A DNA stretch of 64,000 nucleotides from Tolypeutes matacus (lineage: Eukaryota; Chordata; Mammalia; Cingulata; Chlamyphoridae). The notes beneath the pieces are model-generated. The model searched no databases. It worked only from the letters and a program-made list of their open reading frames with translations, and had not been told where the DNA came from. The translations under genes and the position numbers were made by a program. The DNA lies in the NCBI GenBank assembly GCA_026826555.1, contig JAKSZT010000116.1, positions 1,590,613-1,654,612 on the forward strand, written 5' to 3'. Of this stretch, positions 47,901 through 60,240 are shown piece by piece (within the stretch, counting starts at the first letter, position 1; every line of letters starts with the position of its first letter).

Positions 47901-49144
47901 GATATATTGAAAAAGAAAAATAAAGTTGGTGGTATCACATTACCCGACTTTAAAATGTACTACAAAGCTACAGTGATCAAAACTGCGTGGTATTGGCACA
48001 AGGATGGCCCTACTGACCAATGGAACCGGATTGAGATTTCTGATATAGATCCTCGCATATACAGTCATCTGATATTTGACAAGGCCACGAAGCCCACTCA
48101 GTTGGGAGAGAGTGGCCTCTTTAACAAGTGGTGTTTGGAGAACTGGATATCCATATCCAAAAGAATGAGAGAAGAATACCATCTCACACCTTATACCAAA
48201 ATCAACTCAAGATGGATCAAAGATCTAAATATAAGAGCCCAAACCATAAAAACCTTGGAAGATAATGTAGGGAAGGATCTACAGGACCTTGTAATAGGAA
48301 ATGGTTTCATGAACTTCACAGCCAAAGCACGAGCAGCAAGAGAAAAATTTGATAAATGGGATCTCCTCAAAATTATAAACTTCTGCACCTCTAAGGATGT
48401 TATTAAGAAAATAAAAAGGCAGCCTACGTAATGGGAAAAAGTATTCGACAACCATATATCTGATAGGAGCCTAATATCCTGCATATATAAAGAAATCCTA
48501 CACCTCGAAAATAAAAGGACAAACAACCCATTTAAAAAATGGGCAAGTGACCTGAAGAGACACTTCTCCAAGGAAGAAATACAAATGGCTAAAAAGCACA
48601 TGAAAAAATGCTCAACATCACTTTCTATCAGGGAAATGCAAATCAAAACTACAATGAGATACCATCTTACACCCATCAGAATGGCAGCTATTAAAAAAAC
48701 AGGAGACACTAAATGTTGGAGAGGATGTGGAGGAATAGGAAATCTCATCCACTGCTGGTGGGACTGCGGTATGGTCCAGCCACTGTGGATGACAGTTTGG
48801 CGGCTCCTCAGAAACTAGCAATAGATCTTTCCTATGATCCAGCAATTCCACTGCTGGGTATATACCCAGAAGAATTGAAAACAAAAATACAAACAGATAT
48901 ATGCACACCAATGTTCATAGCGTCATTGTTCACCATTGCCAAAAGTTGGAATCAGCCCCGGTGCCCATCAACAGACGAATGAATAAGCTAAATGTGGTAC
49001 ATACATACAATGGAATATTACTCAGCTGTAAGAAGGAACAAAGTGCTAACACATGGAATAACGTGGATGAATCTTGAAGACCTTATGTTGAGTGAAGCAA
49101 GCCAGGCACTGAAGGATGAACAGTATATGACCTCACTGATCTGA
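44968..49144 (+). pseudogene. L1-d ORF2 (endonuclease/reverse transcriptase), near intact
   Basis: Start ATGGCTGAAGTAAG; stop TGA at 49,142-49,144. After removing the gap-flanking duplicate the length is about 1,270 codons, normal for L1. The endonuclease SDH is intact (45,648-45,656), the only copy in the window to keep it. The RT motif reads [12 protein letters not shown], and the FADD box is FVDD (47,424-47,435) with both Asp kept. The C-terminal CWRGCGG...HCWWDC cluster is intact (about 48,715-48,770). Damage: a 1-bp loss near 45,012, another near 48,815, and stops at about 45,156, 45,255, 45,330, 47,169, 47,214, 48,429 and 48,980. Continuous open stretches are 45,333-47,168 (across the gap) and 47,436-48,428. 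Confidence 0.9.
46519..46618. other. Assembly gap (100 N) with duplicated flanks
   Basis: Exactly 100 N. The 260 bp to its left (46,259-46,518) and to its right (46,619-46,878) are the same L1 ORF2 segment with four substitutions. The gap therefore does not represent missing sequence of known size. Confidence 0.95.
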
Positions 49145-50170
49145 ACTGAGGAAAGTGAGCAGTCTCTGAGAACCATTGTCTGAAAGATAGGTTAACAAAG
49201 GAGAGTAAGAGAAGAGCAGGCTTTGAGCCATCACCCATATGGACATAATCTATGGTAAAGGGATAGAGTGTGGTTGCATGTTGGGGGATGGGGCAGATGA
49301 GTGGTGGTGTTCCTGGGTTTGGTGGTGCAGCCCTGGTGGGTGGGTGGATTAGGAAGGGCCGGTTCAAATCCCCAGGGCATGTAACTGTGTATCTTGACAT
49401 TCCATGGGTTGGGAGAGGGGGGTATCACGGCACTGGGGGGCTGGGGAGAAGGAACACTCAAGATGTAATAGGTTGTTTGTTGTTCATGGGGAAGGTTTTT
49501 CATTACCTTACAGTAATGGACACAGGACATGGTAAATATCATGAAAATTATTAAACTGTATCATCTAAATTGTAAACTATACTGTAAACCACTGACAATG
49601 TTTAGTTGCTATATTTTGCTATCTGTATAACAATTATAACAATGCTAACAACCAAAAAAAATGGGGGGGGGAGTTAATATGGGGTGGGGAAGGGGAAGTG
49701 ATTTGGTATCTGGGAATCTCCGGCATTCCATGTGTGACTTTGCTGTGACCTAAAACTTCTTTTAAAATTAAATGAAAAATTTGGAGACAATAGGGATTGA
49801 GAGGAGGAAGGTGTCATGGCACACTAGACATCTGATAACACAGTGATAAAAGTAAGGAAAAAAAAAAGAAAAGAAGAGAGAAAGGAAAAAAAATGAATAT
49901 ATATATATATATATATTAAAGGCATTTCCTTTGCTTTTTTGCCCATTTTTTGAATGTCCCAATCCACTAATTATTTTTTATTTTAATTTGTTCTTTGTTT
50001 GATTATTTGTTTTTTTTCCTTCTCTTCCCCCCCCCCCCGAGTTTCCTTATGTTTGTCTCTTTCATGTAAGCTTATCACACTTGTTTCTTTTTCCTAGTAT
50101 TTATATTTGATTATTTTATGGCTAAATGTTCATGGAGGATTTGGATCACAGAAGGTTACAATGGGTACTG

Positions 50171-50214
50171 CGGGGGATTACTGGGGGGGGTGTCTGGGGG
50201 GGGTTCGTTGGGGT
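50171..50214 (+). other. G-quadruplex-like G runs in L1-d 3' UTR
   Basis: Runs of five, eight, eight and four G separated by short loops fit a G4 pattern. The L1-b counterpart is the C-rich stretch 12,715-12,760 on the plus strand. Confidence 0.6.
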
Positions 50215-51730
50215 TGGTTCATCCGAATATATATGAAAGATATACAAAATCATTCAAAGGATCGGGGGCTGGGGCATGGTTACGATCGGTGGATAATCAC
50301 ACAATAAATGAGGGAATCAGAATTCCTAGCCTGGGGAGCTCTGCCACAGTGTCCAAGGGAGCAGTAATAGTCCTCTGAGTGTAGGGACAGTGCCTGTCAA
50401 AATAGGATGACCCACTGATGTGTTTTTTTTATTGATGACTACCCTTGTGAGTCTTTGCTCTTGTAAATGAGACATAGCCTGCAGTTGTGGGGTGCCTAAG
50501 GGTTGCCACCTGAGAGCCTCCTTGTGGCTCAAAGGTGGCCTCTCTCTAAGCCAAACTCAGCATATGATTGCATTACCTTCCCCCCAACATGGGACATGAC
50601 TCCCAGGGATGAGCCTCCATGGCAACGAGGGATTAATACCAAGTGCCAACTGGCAACACAACTGGAAAAAGACCTTGAATAAAAGGGGAAATGGTAAAGA
50701 CAAATGAGTTCAAGTTTCTAAGAGACTTCAAAGAGACTCAGGAGGTCATCCCAGAGGTAACTCTTACACACACCTCAGTAGGAGCTCATAGAACATCTAA
50801 GTGCCTATCACCCTACACAGAGGGGTTCCTGAGAGCTCCGGAGACACCCAGGTCCTATATCAGGGGGGATAGCCCCAGAGACTGATGCCTTATCAGTGGG
50901 TTCTATTTTGGAATCTGTGCTCCTGAGAGTGACACAATTAGACTCAAATCAGTCATCCCTGCACATGGTTCACCAGTCCTTTGTATTCAAACCTATATGT
51001 GATGCTGGAATTTTTAGGTATACTTCCAGAGACTGGAGCCTCCCACCTACCTGTGTGCCAGGAGTGCATGAAATCTCGGTGGAGCTGCAACTCCTACCCT
51101 ACAGCTCAATGGACTCATCCAAGTCACCTGGTGAGGAGACAACGATGGGAAATGGCCATCCCAGGGAATGGAGAGGTCCTGCATCTGCAGGCAGGATCAT
51201 CCCACCCACCATATCCATGGGATATAAGCCCTCTCTCACTTGGAGTTGGAGAGGACATCACCATCCCACTCCCCTCAGGATTGGGGGAAGAACTATGGAC
51301 TAGAGTGGACTTGATGGTATTCTCTTGTTCACATATGGTGATTCTAGCAATGCAAGAAATTAAAACAATGAGGTGGAGCCAGTGGCCACTTGACACTTTT
51401 GGGGTAGGGAGGGGATGAGCAGTTTAAATACAGGGGCTTCTTTGGGAGTTGGAGGTTGTCCTGAGTACCGTTGTGGCAACGGATGCAGGCCATTTTAAAT
51501 CAGCACACACCACTCAGAACTGAGTGGGAGAGAGTGTGGTCTACAGTGTGAACTGTGGTCTATGGTTGGTGGCAAGGCTCCAGGATGTGTAAGTTCATTG
51601 AGGGTGGTGGGCCACACTTTTGGGAGATGTTTGTATGGGATGTGGTGGGAGGTGTGGGAGGTGGGTAACATGGGAATCCCAGTGGGTTCCGTGTAATATT
51701 TTGGGTAATCTAAGCACCTCTTAAAATATA

Positions 51731-51778
<48 letters not shown>
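51731..51778. repeat. (TG)n/(TA)n microsatellite
   Basis: TGTGTGTG followed by about 20 TA units, near the 3' end of the L1-d UTR. Confidence 0.95.
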
Positions 51779-51779
<1 letters not shown>

Positions 51780-51900
51780 CATTTTTGTTAGCAAATACAC
51801 TTATATGCATATATATTTATATATCATTTTGCATATTTTTGTATGTATTGTGAGAATTTTGATTTTTACCCCCAATAAAAATAAATTAAAAAAAAATAAT

Positions 51901-51926
51901 GCTGCCCATTATTGTAGCATTTTCTT
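51901..51926 (+). repeat. Second copy of the unit breakpoint tract
   Basis: The 26 bp GCTGCCCATT...CATTTTCTT are identical to 28,773-28,798. They mark the original junction between a finger-exon 3' flank and the next unit. L1-e follows directly. Confidence 0.85.
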
Positions 51927-54535
51927 TCTTCATTTTTCTTTTATTTATTGTCAGTAAAAATCAAAATTTTTACAATACATATTAATATTTATAAAATGAT
52001 TTAAAAATATATGCATATATGTGCATTAGCTTACATAAATGTTATTTCTTATATATATATATCTAAAAGACTTTCAGATTACCTAAATATTACACAGAAA
52101 TTACAGGGATTCCCATGTTCCCCAACTCCCACACCTAATACAAAATCCCACACAAACATTCTTCATCAGTGTGGCACATCACCCACAATGGATATACACA
52201 TCCTGGGGCCTTGCCACCAAGCATAGACCACAGTTCACATCGTAGACCACACTCTTTCCCACACAGTTCTACATGGTATATGCTGATGTGAAGGGCCTAC
52301 ATCCATCGCAGCAATGCCACTCAGGAAACCCCAAAGTCCCAAAAACCCTCTTGTATTTCAACTGCACTTTGCCTCACTGCCTCAAATGTGCCCAGTGGCC
52401 ACCAGCTCCACCTCACTGTTATAATTTCTTCAATTATTTGAATCACAATATGTCTAACAACAGAATACCATTAAGTCCAGTCGAGTCGATAGCTCTTCCC
52501 CCAATCTTGATGGGACTGGGATGGTGATGTCCACTCCACCTCCAAGTGAGAGAGGGCTTATATCCCATTGATAGGGTGGATGGGATTATCCTGCCTGCAG
52601 CTCCAGGCCCTCTCCTTTCATTGTGATGGCTGTTACCAATCATTGTCTCCTCGCCAGGTGACTTGGATGAGTACATTGAGCTGTAGGGTAGGAGTTGCAG
52701 CTCCTCCAGGACTCCACACACAGCTGGTGCTAGGTAGACCAGTGGCTCTAGTCTCTGGAAGTACACCTAAAAACTCCACCATCACATATAGGTTTGAATG
52801 GAAGAGACTGATGGACCATGTGCAGAGAGGACTTATTTGATTCCAACTCTGTTACTCTCAGGAGCACAGACTCCAAAGTAGAGCCCACTAATAAGACATC
52901 AATCTCTGTGGCTATCTCCACTTATGTAGGACCAGGGTGTCTTCAGAGCCCCCAGGAGCTCCTCTGTGTGGGGTGATATGCACTTTGGTGTTCTATGAGA
53001 TCCTACTTAGGTTTGCATGTGTTACCTCTGGGATGATCTCCTCACTCTCTTTGAAGTCTCTTAGCCACATGAACTCATTTCTCTTTATATTTTCCCCCTT
53101 TGTTCAAGGTCTTTTTCCAATCATTTTGTCAGTTGGCACTTGGTATTAATCCCTCATTGCCAGGGAGGTTCATCGACGGGAGTCATGTCCCACGTTGGGG
53201 GGAAGGTAATGCAGTCATATGCTGAGTTTGGCTTAGAGGCCACATTTGAGCAACAAGGAGGCTCTCTGGTGGCAACCCTTAAGCACCTCATACTGGTGGA
53301 CTAAGTTTCAAATACAAGAACAAAGTCTCATAAGGCTAGTCATCAATAACAAGAACCCATCAGTGGGCCATCCTCTTCTGCCTGACACTGCTCCTGCTCT
53401 CAGGGGACTGTTGTTGCTCCCTTGGAGAATGTGGAAGGGCTCTCCAGGCTGGGAATTCAGTTTCCCTCATTTATTGATTGATTGTCTACCCACTGGGACC
53501 ATGCCCCATCCCTTGATCATTTGAACAATTTCATGTATCTTTCATGTATATTTAGATGAAATTTCTCCCATGAATCCCCCATCCCAGACACCCACCACCA
53601 ATGATCCTCTGCAGTCACCATTGTAACCTTTCTGTGATCTAAACCTTCCTTGAACATGGAGCCCATATAATAATGAAATACAGTTAATAGGATAAATTAA
53701 TAATAGTGATAAGCTTAAATGCATGGGATATATACAAGGAAACTGAGAAGAAAAAATGTAAACTAAAAATAAAACATAATTAGTGGATTGGGACATTCAA
53801 AAAAATGGAAAAAAAGCAAAAAAAATTGCATTTAAAAATATTCTTTTTTTATCACTCCTTTATCAGATGTCTAGTGTACCATGACACCTCACCCCTCTCA
53901 TTCCCCAGTGCCTCTCAAATTTTTATTTAATTTCAAAGATGTTTTAGGTCACAGCAAAGTCACACACAGAGTACTAGAGAATCCCACACACCCAACGTCC
54001 CTTCCCCTTCCCCAACCCATATAAAAACCTTAACATTGTTATAACTGTTATACAGGTAGTAAAATATAGCAACTAAACATTGTCAATGATTTACGGTATA
54101 GTTTACATTTTAGACTATACTGTTTAATAATTTTTGATGATATTTACCATGCCCTGTGTCCATTATGGTAAGGTAATGAAAAACCTTTCCCATGTTCACT
54201 AAATACACCATTTGATCTTAACTGTTCCTTCCTCCCCATTCCCCTGGGGCATATGACACTCCCTTGTCTTGACACATGGAATGATAAGATTCATAGTTAC
54301 ATGCCCTGGGTATTCCAACCTGCCCTTCCTAATCTAACCAACTGTCAACCCTGTGCCACCAACCCAGTAATATCATTACCCATCTGGCCTATCCTTCAAA
54401 GTGTAACTATACTCTATCCGTTTACCATAGATTATGTCCATATGGGTGCTGACTCACAGCCTACTCTTCTCTTTCTCTCTCTTGTTAACCTATATTTCAG
54501 ACAATGTTTTTCAGAGCCTGTTCACTTTACTCAGT
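51927..54535 (-). other. L1-e 3' UTR
   Basis: About 2.6 kb without a gene. It aligns with the L1-d 3' UTR from end to end; the sense-strand G runs are partly lost (C-rich remnant at 53,574-53,605 on the plus strand). Confidence 0.8.
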
Positions 54536-57500
54536 TCAAATCAGTGAGGTCATATATTGTTCATCCTTCAAGGCCTGGCTTCCTTCACTCAACATAAGGT
54601 CTTCAGGATTCATCCATGTTATTCCGTGTATTAGCTCTTTATTCCTTTTATAGCTGAGTAATATTCCATTGTATGTACATACCACATTTTGCTTATCCAT
54701 TCATCTTTTGATGGGCACTGGTGCTGATTCTAACTTTTGGCAATGGCGAACAATGCCACTGTAACATCAGTGTGCATATATCTGTTCGTGCCTTTGCTTT
54801 CAGTTCTTCTGGGTATTTATCCAGCAGTGGAATTGCTGGATCATACAGAAGATCTATTGATAGTTTTCTGAGGGACCACCAAACTGTCCTCCACAGTGGC
54901 CGGACCATTCCACAGTCCCTCTAACAGTGGATGAGGGTTCCTATTCCTCCACATCCTCTCCAAGACTTAGAGTCTGATGTTTAATAGCTGCCATTCTGAT
55001 CGTTGTAAGATCGTATCTCATTGTAGTTTTGATTTGCATTTCCCTGATAGCAAGTGATGTGGAGCGTTTTTTCATGTGCTTTTCAGCCCTTGGTACTTAT
55101 TCCTTGGAGAACTGTCTTTTCAGGTCATTTGCCCATTTTTAAAATGGGTTGTTTGTCTTTTTATTTTCAAGTGTATAATTTATTTATATATGCAGGATAT
55201 TAGGCTCCTATCAGATATATGGTTGCCAAATATTTTCTCCCACTGGGTAGGCTGCCCTTTTATTTTCTTAATAACGTCTTTTGAGGTGCAGAAGTTTTTA
55301 ATTTTGAGGAGATCGCAATTATCTATTTTTTCTCTTGTTGCTCGTGCTTTGGCTGTGAAGTTCATGAAACCATTTACTATTACAAGGTCCTGTAAATGCT
55401 TTCCTGGATTATCTTCCAAGTTCTTTATGGTTTTGGCTCTTATATTAGATCTTTGATCCATCTTGAGTTGATTTTTGTATAAGGTGTGAGATGGTATTCT
55501 TCTCTCATTCTTTTGGATATGGATATCCAGTTCTCCAAGCACCACTTGTTAAAGAGGCCATTCTCTCCCAACTGCGTGGACTTGGAAGCCTTGTTGAATA
55601 TCAAATGACTGTATATGCGAGGATGTATATCAGAACTCACAATTTGATTCCATTGGTCAGTAGGTCCATCCTTGTGCCAATACCATGTAATTTTGATCAA
55701 TGTAGCTTTGTAATATGTTTTAAAAACTGGTAATGTGATACCTCCAACATCAATTTTGTTTTTCAATATGTCTTTGGCAATTTGGGGCCATTTATTTTTC
55801 CAAGCATATTTTGTGGTAGTTTTTCCAGTTCCTTAAAATATACAGTGTGGAATTTTATTGGGATTGCATTAAATCTGTAGAATAGTTTGGGCCGGTTACA
55901 CATCTTGATGATGTTTAGTCTTCCTATCCATGAACAGGGAATATTTTTCCATTTATTTAAGTCTTCTTTGATTTCCTTTAACAGTGTTATGTAGTTTTCT
56001 GTATATAAGTCCTTTGCATCTTTAGTTAAATTTATTCCTAGGTATTTTATTCTTTTAGTTACTATTGTAAATGGCATTTGTTTCCTTCTCTGATTGCTCG
56101 TAATTGGTGTACAGAAATGCTACTGATTTTTGAGCATTGATATTATAGCCTGCAACATTACGGAACTCCTTTATAAGTTCCAGAAGATTTGTAGCTTTCT
56201 CTGGGCTTTCTATGCATAAGATCATGTCATCTGCAAATAATGAAATTTTTACTTCTTTTCTAATCTGGATGAGTTTTATATCCTTTTCTTAACTCAGTGC
56301 TCAAGCAAGAACTTCTAAGAAAATGTTAAATAAGAGTGGTGATAGTTGGCATCCTTGTCTTTTTCCCAATTTCAGAAGGAAGCCTTTTAGGATTTCACCA
56401 TTGAAGATGAGTTAGCTTTGGTTTTTCAAATATACCCTTTATCATATTCAGAAACTTTCCTTCTATTCCTATCGGTTGCAGTGTTTTTATGAAGAAAGTG
56501 TTCTTTATTTTGTCGAGTACTTTTTCTGCATCTATAGAGATGATCATTCGTTTTTTTCTACTTTCAGTTTGTTTATGTAGTGTATGACAATGATTGATAT
56601 TCGTATATTGTGCCATCCTTGCATATCTGCGATGAAACCCACTTGGTCATGGTGTATAATCCTTTTCATATGTTTTTGAACGCAATTAGCAATTATTTTT
56701 TGAGGATTTCAGCATCTAGGTTCATTAGAGAAATTGGTCTGTAATTTTCCTTTCTAGTGGTGTCTTTGTTTGGTTTTGGTATTAGGGTAATGTTGGCATC
56801 GTAGAATGAGTTAGGCAATATTCCTTCAATTTCTATTCTTTGCAAGAGCTTAAGTAGAATTGCTGTTATCTCTTTCCAGAATGTTTGGTAGAATTCAGCT
56901 GTGAATCCATCTGGTTCTGGACTCTTCTTAGTTGGGATGTTTTTGATGACTGAGTCTATCTCTACTTGTAATTGGACTGTTGAGTTCATCTATTTCTTCT
57001 TTCATCAATGTAGGCTGTTTGTGGGTTTCAAGAAACTTGTCCATTTCCTCTAAATTATCATTCTTGTTGGCATATAATTTTTCAAAGTATCGTCTTATGA
57101 GGCTCTTTATATCTGTGGAGTCATTAGTTATATCCCCTTCCTCGTTCCTTATTTTGTGTATTTGCATCTGTTTCTCTCTTTTTCTTTGTTAGTCTGGCTA
57201 AGGATTTGTCAATTTTATTGATGTTCTCAAAGAACCAGTTTTTGGTTTTGTTTAATTTTTCTAGTGCTTTCTTATTCTCTATTTCATTTACTTCTGCTCT
57301 AATCTTTGTTATTTCCTTCTTTCTACTTCCTTTAGGTTTAGTTTTTTGTTGTTTTTTCCAATTCCTCCAAGTGTGCAGTTAGGTCTTCAATTTTAGCTCT
57401 TTCTACTTTTAAAATATATGTATTTATGGCTATGAACTTCCCTCTCAGGACTCCTTTGGCTGCATCCCATAAGTTTTGATATGTTGTGTTGTCATTTTCA

Positions 57501-58328
57501 TTAGTTTCAAGGTAGTTACTGGTCTCTTTTGAGATTTCCTCCTTGACCCACTGTTTGTCTAAGAGTGTGTTGTTTAACTTCCATATTCTTGTGCCTAACC
57601 TATTTCTCTGGCCCTTAGTGATTTCCAGTTTAATTCCATTGTTATCAGAGAAATTACTTTGTACAATCTCAAACTTTCTGAATTCATTGAGAGTTTTTCT
57701 GTATCCTAGCATGTGGTCTATCTTGAAGTATGATTCATGTGTACTCGAGAAGAATGTAAATCCTGATGTATTTGGCTTTATTTTTCTGTATATGTGTATT
57801 AAGTCAGGTCCTCTAATGTATTGTTGAGAGTCTTTGTTTCTTTTTTGATTCTCTGTCTAGATACTCTCTCTAATGATGATAATGGTGTATTAAAGACCAC
57901 TGCTATAATTGTAGAGTCATTTATTTCTCAAATTAGCTTTCCAGTGTTTGCCTCATGAATTTTGAGGCACCCTGATTAGGTGTGTAAATGTTTATGATTG
58001 TTCTCTGTTCTGGACAGATTACCCCATTTACTAATATATAGTGTCCATCCTTGTCTCTTACAATAATTTTAAATTTAAAGTGTATATTGTCTGATATTAG
58101 AATGGCTACTCCTGCAATTTTATGTCTATTTTTCACTTTTAAAATAGTTATCCAGGCATTTACTTTCAGCCTCCTTGAATCCTCTGGTCAAACATTGGTT
58201 TCTTGCAGACAGCATATAGATGGATCATATTTCTTTATCTATTTGGCCAATCTGTGTCTCTTGAGAGGTAAATTTAATCCATTAACATTCAGTGTTATTA
58301 CTCACAACGAATTTCTTACTTCAGCCAT
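54536..58328 (-). pseudogene. L1-e ORF2 (endonuclease/reverse transcriptase), broken
   Basis: Initiator ATG at 58,328-58,326 (ATGGCTGAAGTAAG on the minus strand) and stop at 54,538-54,536. The endonuclease SDH reads SDN (about 57,650). The RT motif reads [15 protein letters not shown] (about 56,925), and the FADD box is intact (about 56,228-56,239). The [11 protein letters not shown] region and the YIWRGK-like region are recognisable, the latter damaged by an indel near 55,770. Open stretches of 80-125 codons alternate between frames. Same family as L1-d; inactive. Confidence 0.85.
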
Positions 58329-58379
58329 ATTTTCTTTGGATTAATGGAAGTCATACGTTGTTTTGTTTCTCTTTGTCTT

Positions 58380-59348
58380 CATTGTTTTTAAACAATCCTA
58401 ACTCTTAATTTTTCCTTTCAACATGTAGAACTTCCTTTAGTATTTCTTGAAGTGCCAGTTTCCTAATGACATATTCTCTTAATTTCTATCTGTGAATATT
58501 TTGCACTATCCATCATTTTTGAATGTCGGTTTTGCTGGATATAGATTTTGTTGCTGGAAGTTTTTTTCTTTTAGTACTTTGATTATGTCATACCACTGTC
58601 TTTATTCTCCATGGTTTCAGATGAGAAATTAACACTAAATCTTATTGTGCATCTCTTGTATGTGATGGTTCTCTTTTCTCTTGTTGCCTTGAGTATTTTC
58701 TCTTTGTCTTGAGCACTGGAAGTTTGGACAATATATGTCTTGGAGTTGGCCTGTTGGGATTTATACTCATTGGGATGTGATTTGCTTCCTGCATCTGCAC
58801 ATCCATCTCTCTCAATATGGTTAGGAACTTTTCAGTCATTATTTCCTTCAACACTCCTTCTGTTCCCTTTCCCTTCTCTTCTCCTTCTGGGATACCCATA
58901 AAGCATGTTTGTGTGTTTTGTGTTGTCAGTTAAATCCCTGAGACCCTGCTGGAATTTTTATATTGTTTGTCTATCTGTTCTACTATCTGTTTGATTTCAG
59001 CTAATTGTCTTCCACATCGCTAATTCTTTCTTCTGCCTGTTCAAATCTGCTGTTATGTGAATCCAGCATCCTTTTGATTTTTTGGATTGTGTCATTGATC
59101 ACCATCATATCTGTTATCTTTTTGTGTTTGTTTACAATTTCTTCATTATGTTCTCCCAGTGTCTTCCTTATATCCTTAATCTCTTCCTTCATTTTGTTAA
59201 GTTGGTTCATGATATTTGTTTGGGAATCTTTGATTAGTTGTTTGATGCTCTGCATATATTCCTGGTTTTTAGTTTGTTCATTGGAGTGGTCCATCTTTTC
59301 CTGTTTCTCGGTGTGGTTTGTAATTTTTTATTGCCCTCTAGTAATCAT
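58380..59348 (-). pseudogene. L1-e ORF1, broken
   Basis: ATG at 59,348-59,346 corresponds to the conserved ORF1 start, but codon 7 is TAA. The coiled-coil part is open from 59,294 to 59,001 (MDHSNEQTKNQ... to AEERISDVEDN). The RRM start MGIPEGEEKGKG follows at 58,899 in a further open stretch. The last part, past about 58,640, is frameshifted. Confidence 0.82.
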
Positions 59349-60240
59349 TTTATCTTTCTGGGCTTATTCAGTTGATGAGTGTTTCTCTTTCCTCTTGAGG
59401 TTTATTTAGTTGGTGTTTCTGTGTGTGTGTTGTTTTCTCTTTGACAGTTTTCCTTCTTATTTTGTTGCCTTATTTCTTTCTATATTACCTTGAAGGAAAA
59501 AAAATTAGTTTCAGAGGAATTGAAAGATGTGAGAAATGAAGAAGGATAATAGTAATATTGACAAAAGTTAGAAGAGGGGCCAAATAGGACTTAGTGAAAT
59601 GAATATTTAACTTGTGTAGGCAGTGTCCAGTAATAGGGAAAAAAGTGGAGTACCTACAATGGATGGGGGAACCAAATAGAGGAATATACATATAATGATT
59701 TAGAAGGCTAGAATGATGAGGAGGGAGAGAAAGAGTAAAGAATGGGCTAAGAGGAAAAAGCTAATGTTAATAAAATAAGAAGAAAACAAAATAGATAGAA
59801 TAGAAATTGGCACCCTTAAGTTGTGGCCTAATGAAAAAACGTGGTGTCTAAGAACTACAACAGAAAGCAGAAGGCAGAGAGATGAAGGAAGGATAAGAGA
59901 TAGCATAGGATACAATATCAATATAGACAAAGAATGGGAAATCATTGAAGAAGAAGAACAGCAAAGAAGAGGTAAGCTAGCAGCACCTAATTTTTTAAAA
60001 AATGAAGGAAAACAGAATTGGGGAGGAAAGAGGAAAGAAAAGCAACAGACAACAAATAAACAGAGAAAACCATACAAGCACACCAGTAAGCCGTCAAACA
60101 AATCTAAGGAGGAAGTGTGCCTTCTAGGATCCTTGCGGATCCTCTCAGCCTGCTTGTGTTTATTAATTTCCCTTCCTGGTTCTATCTGCAGGTTTTGAGG
60201 TAGATTTTCGGTATTAAAGTAAATTAAGAAAAGGAATTCA
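59349..60240 (-). promoter_or_regulatory. L1-e 5' UTR
   Basis: It aligns with 43,049-43,922 of L1-d. A pyrimidine-rich sense strand gives a long hydrophobic-looking frame in both elements (59,700-60,101 here, 43,184-43,465 in L1-d), which is probably a composition effect. Confidence 0.65.

Larger units (their letters stand above)
43049..51890 (+). mobile_element. L1-d, full-length LINE-1
   Basis: It has a 5' UTR of about 870 bp, ORF1, ORF2, a 3' UTR of about 2.75 kb and an A-rich tail with AATAAA. A flanking duplication marks a normal target-primed insertion. It spans 8,842 bp as given, or about 8.5 kb once the duplicated 260 bp and the 100 N are discounted. It is the least mutated L1 in the window but carries stops in both ORFs. 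Confidence 0.92.
49145..51890 (+). other. L1-d 3' UTR, unusually long
   Basis: No conserved frame is present over about 2.75 kb. It ends CCCAATAAAAATAAATTAAA. It has two G-run clusters on the sense strand: 49,663-49,705 and 50,171-50,214. An (AT)n at 49,897-49,916 and a (TA)n at 51,731-51,778 lie inside. The whole region aligns with the 3' UTRs of L1-b, L1-c (partial) and L1-e. Confidence 0.85.
51927..60240 (-). mobile_element. L1-e, near full-length LINE-1
   Basis: On the minus strand it runs from a 5' UTR (60,240-59,349) through ORF1 and ORF2 to a 3' UTR ending in the T-rich segment 51,927-51,945. All parts align with L1-d in order. No matching target duplication is visible on the two sides, so its right flank may have been rearranged. 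It is more mutated than L1-d. Confidence 0.88.

Noticed and set aside
50691..51418. Frames of 64-145 codons in the L1-d 3' UTR
   Set aside because: The counterparts in L1-b, L1-c and L1-e are disrupted by stops and indels and there is no recognisable domain; I treat the region as non-coding UTR.
51731..51778. TA-rich tract as a promoter or origin
   Set aside because: It is a simple microsatellite inside the L1 3' UTR; nothing else supports a regulatory role.
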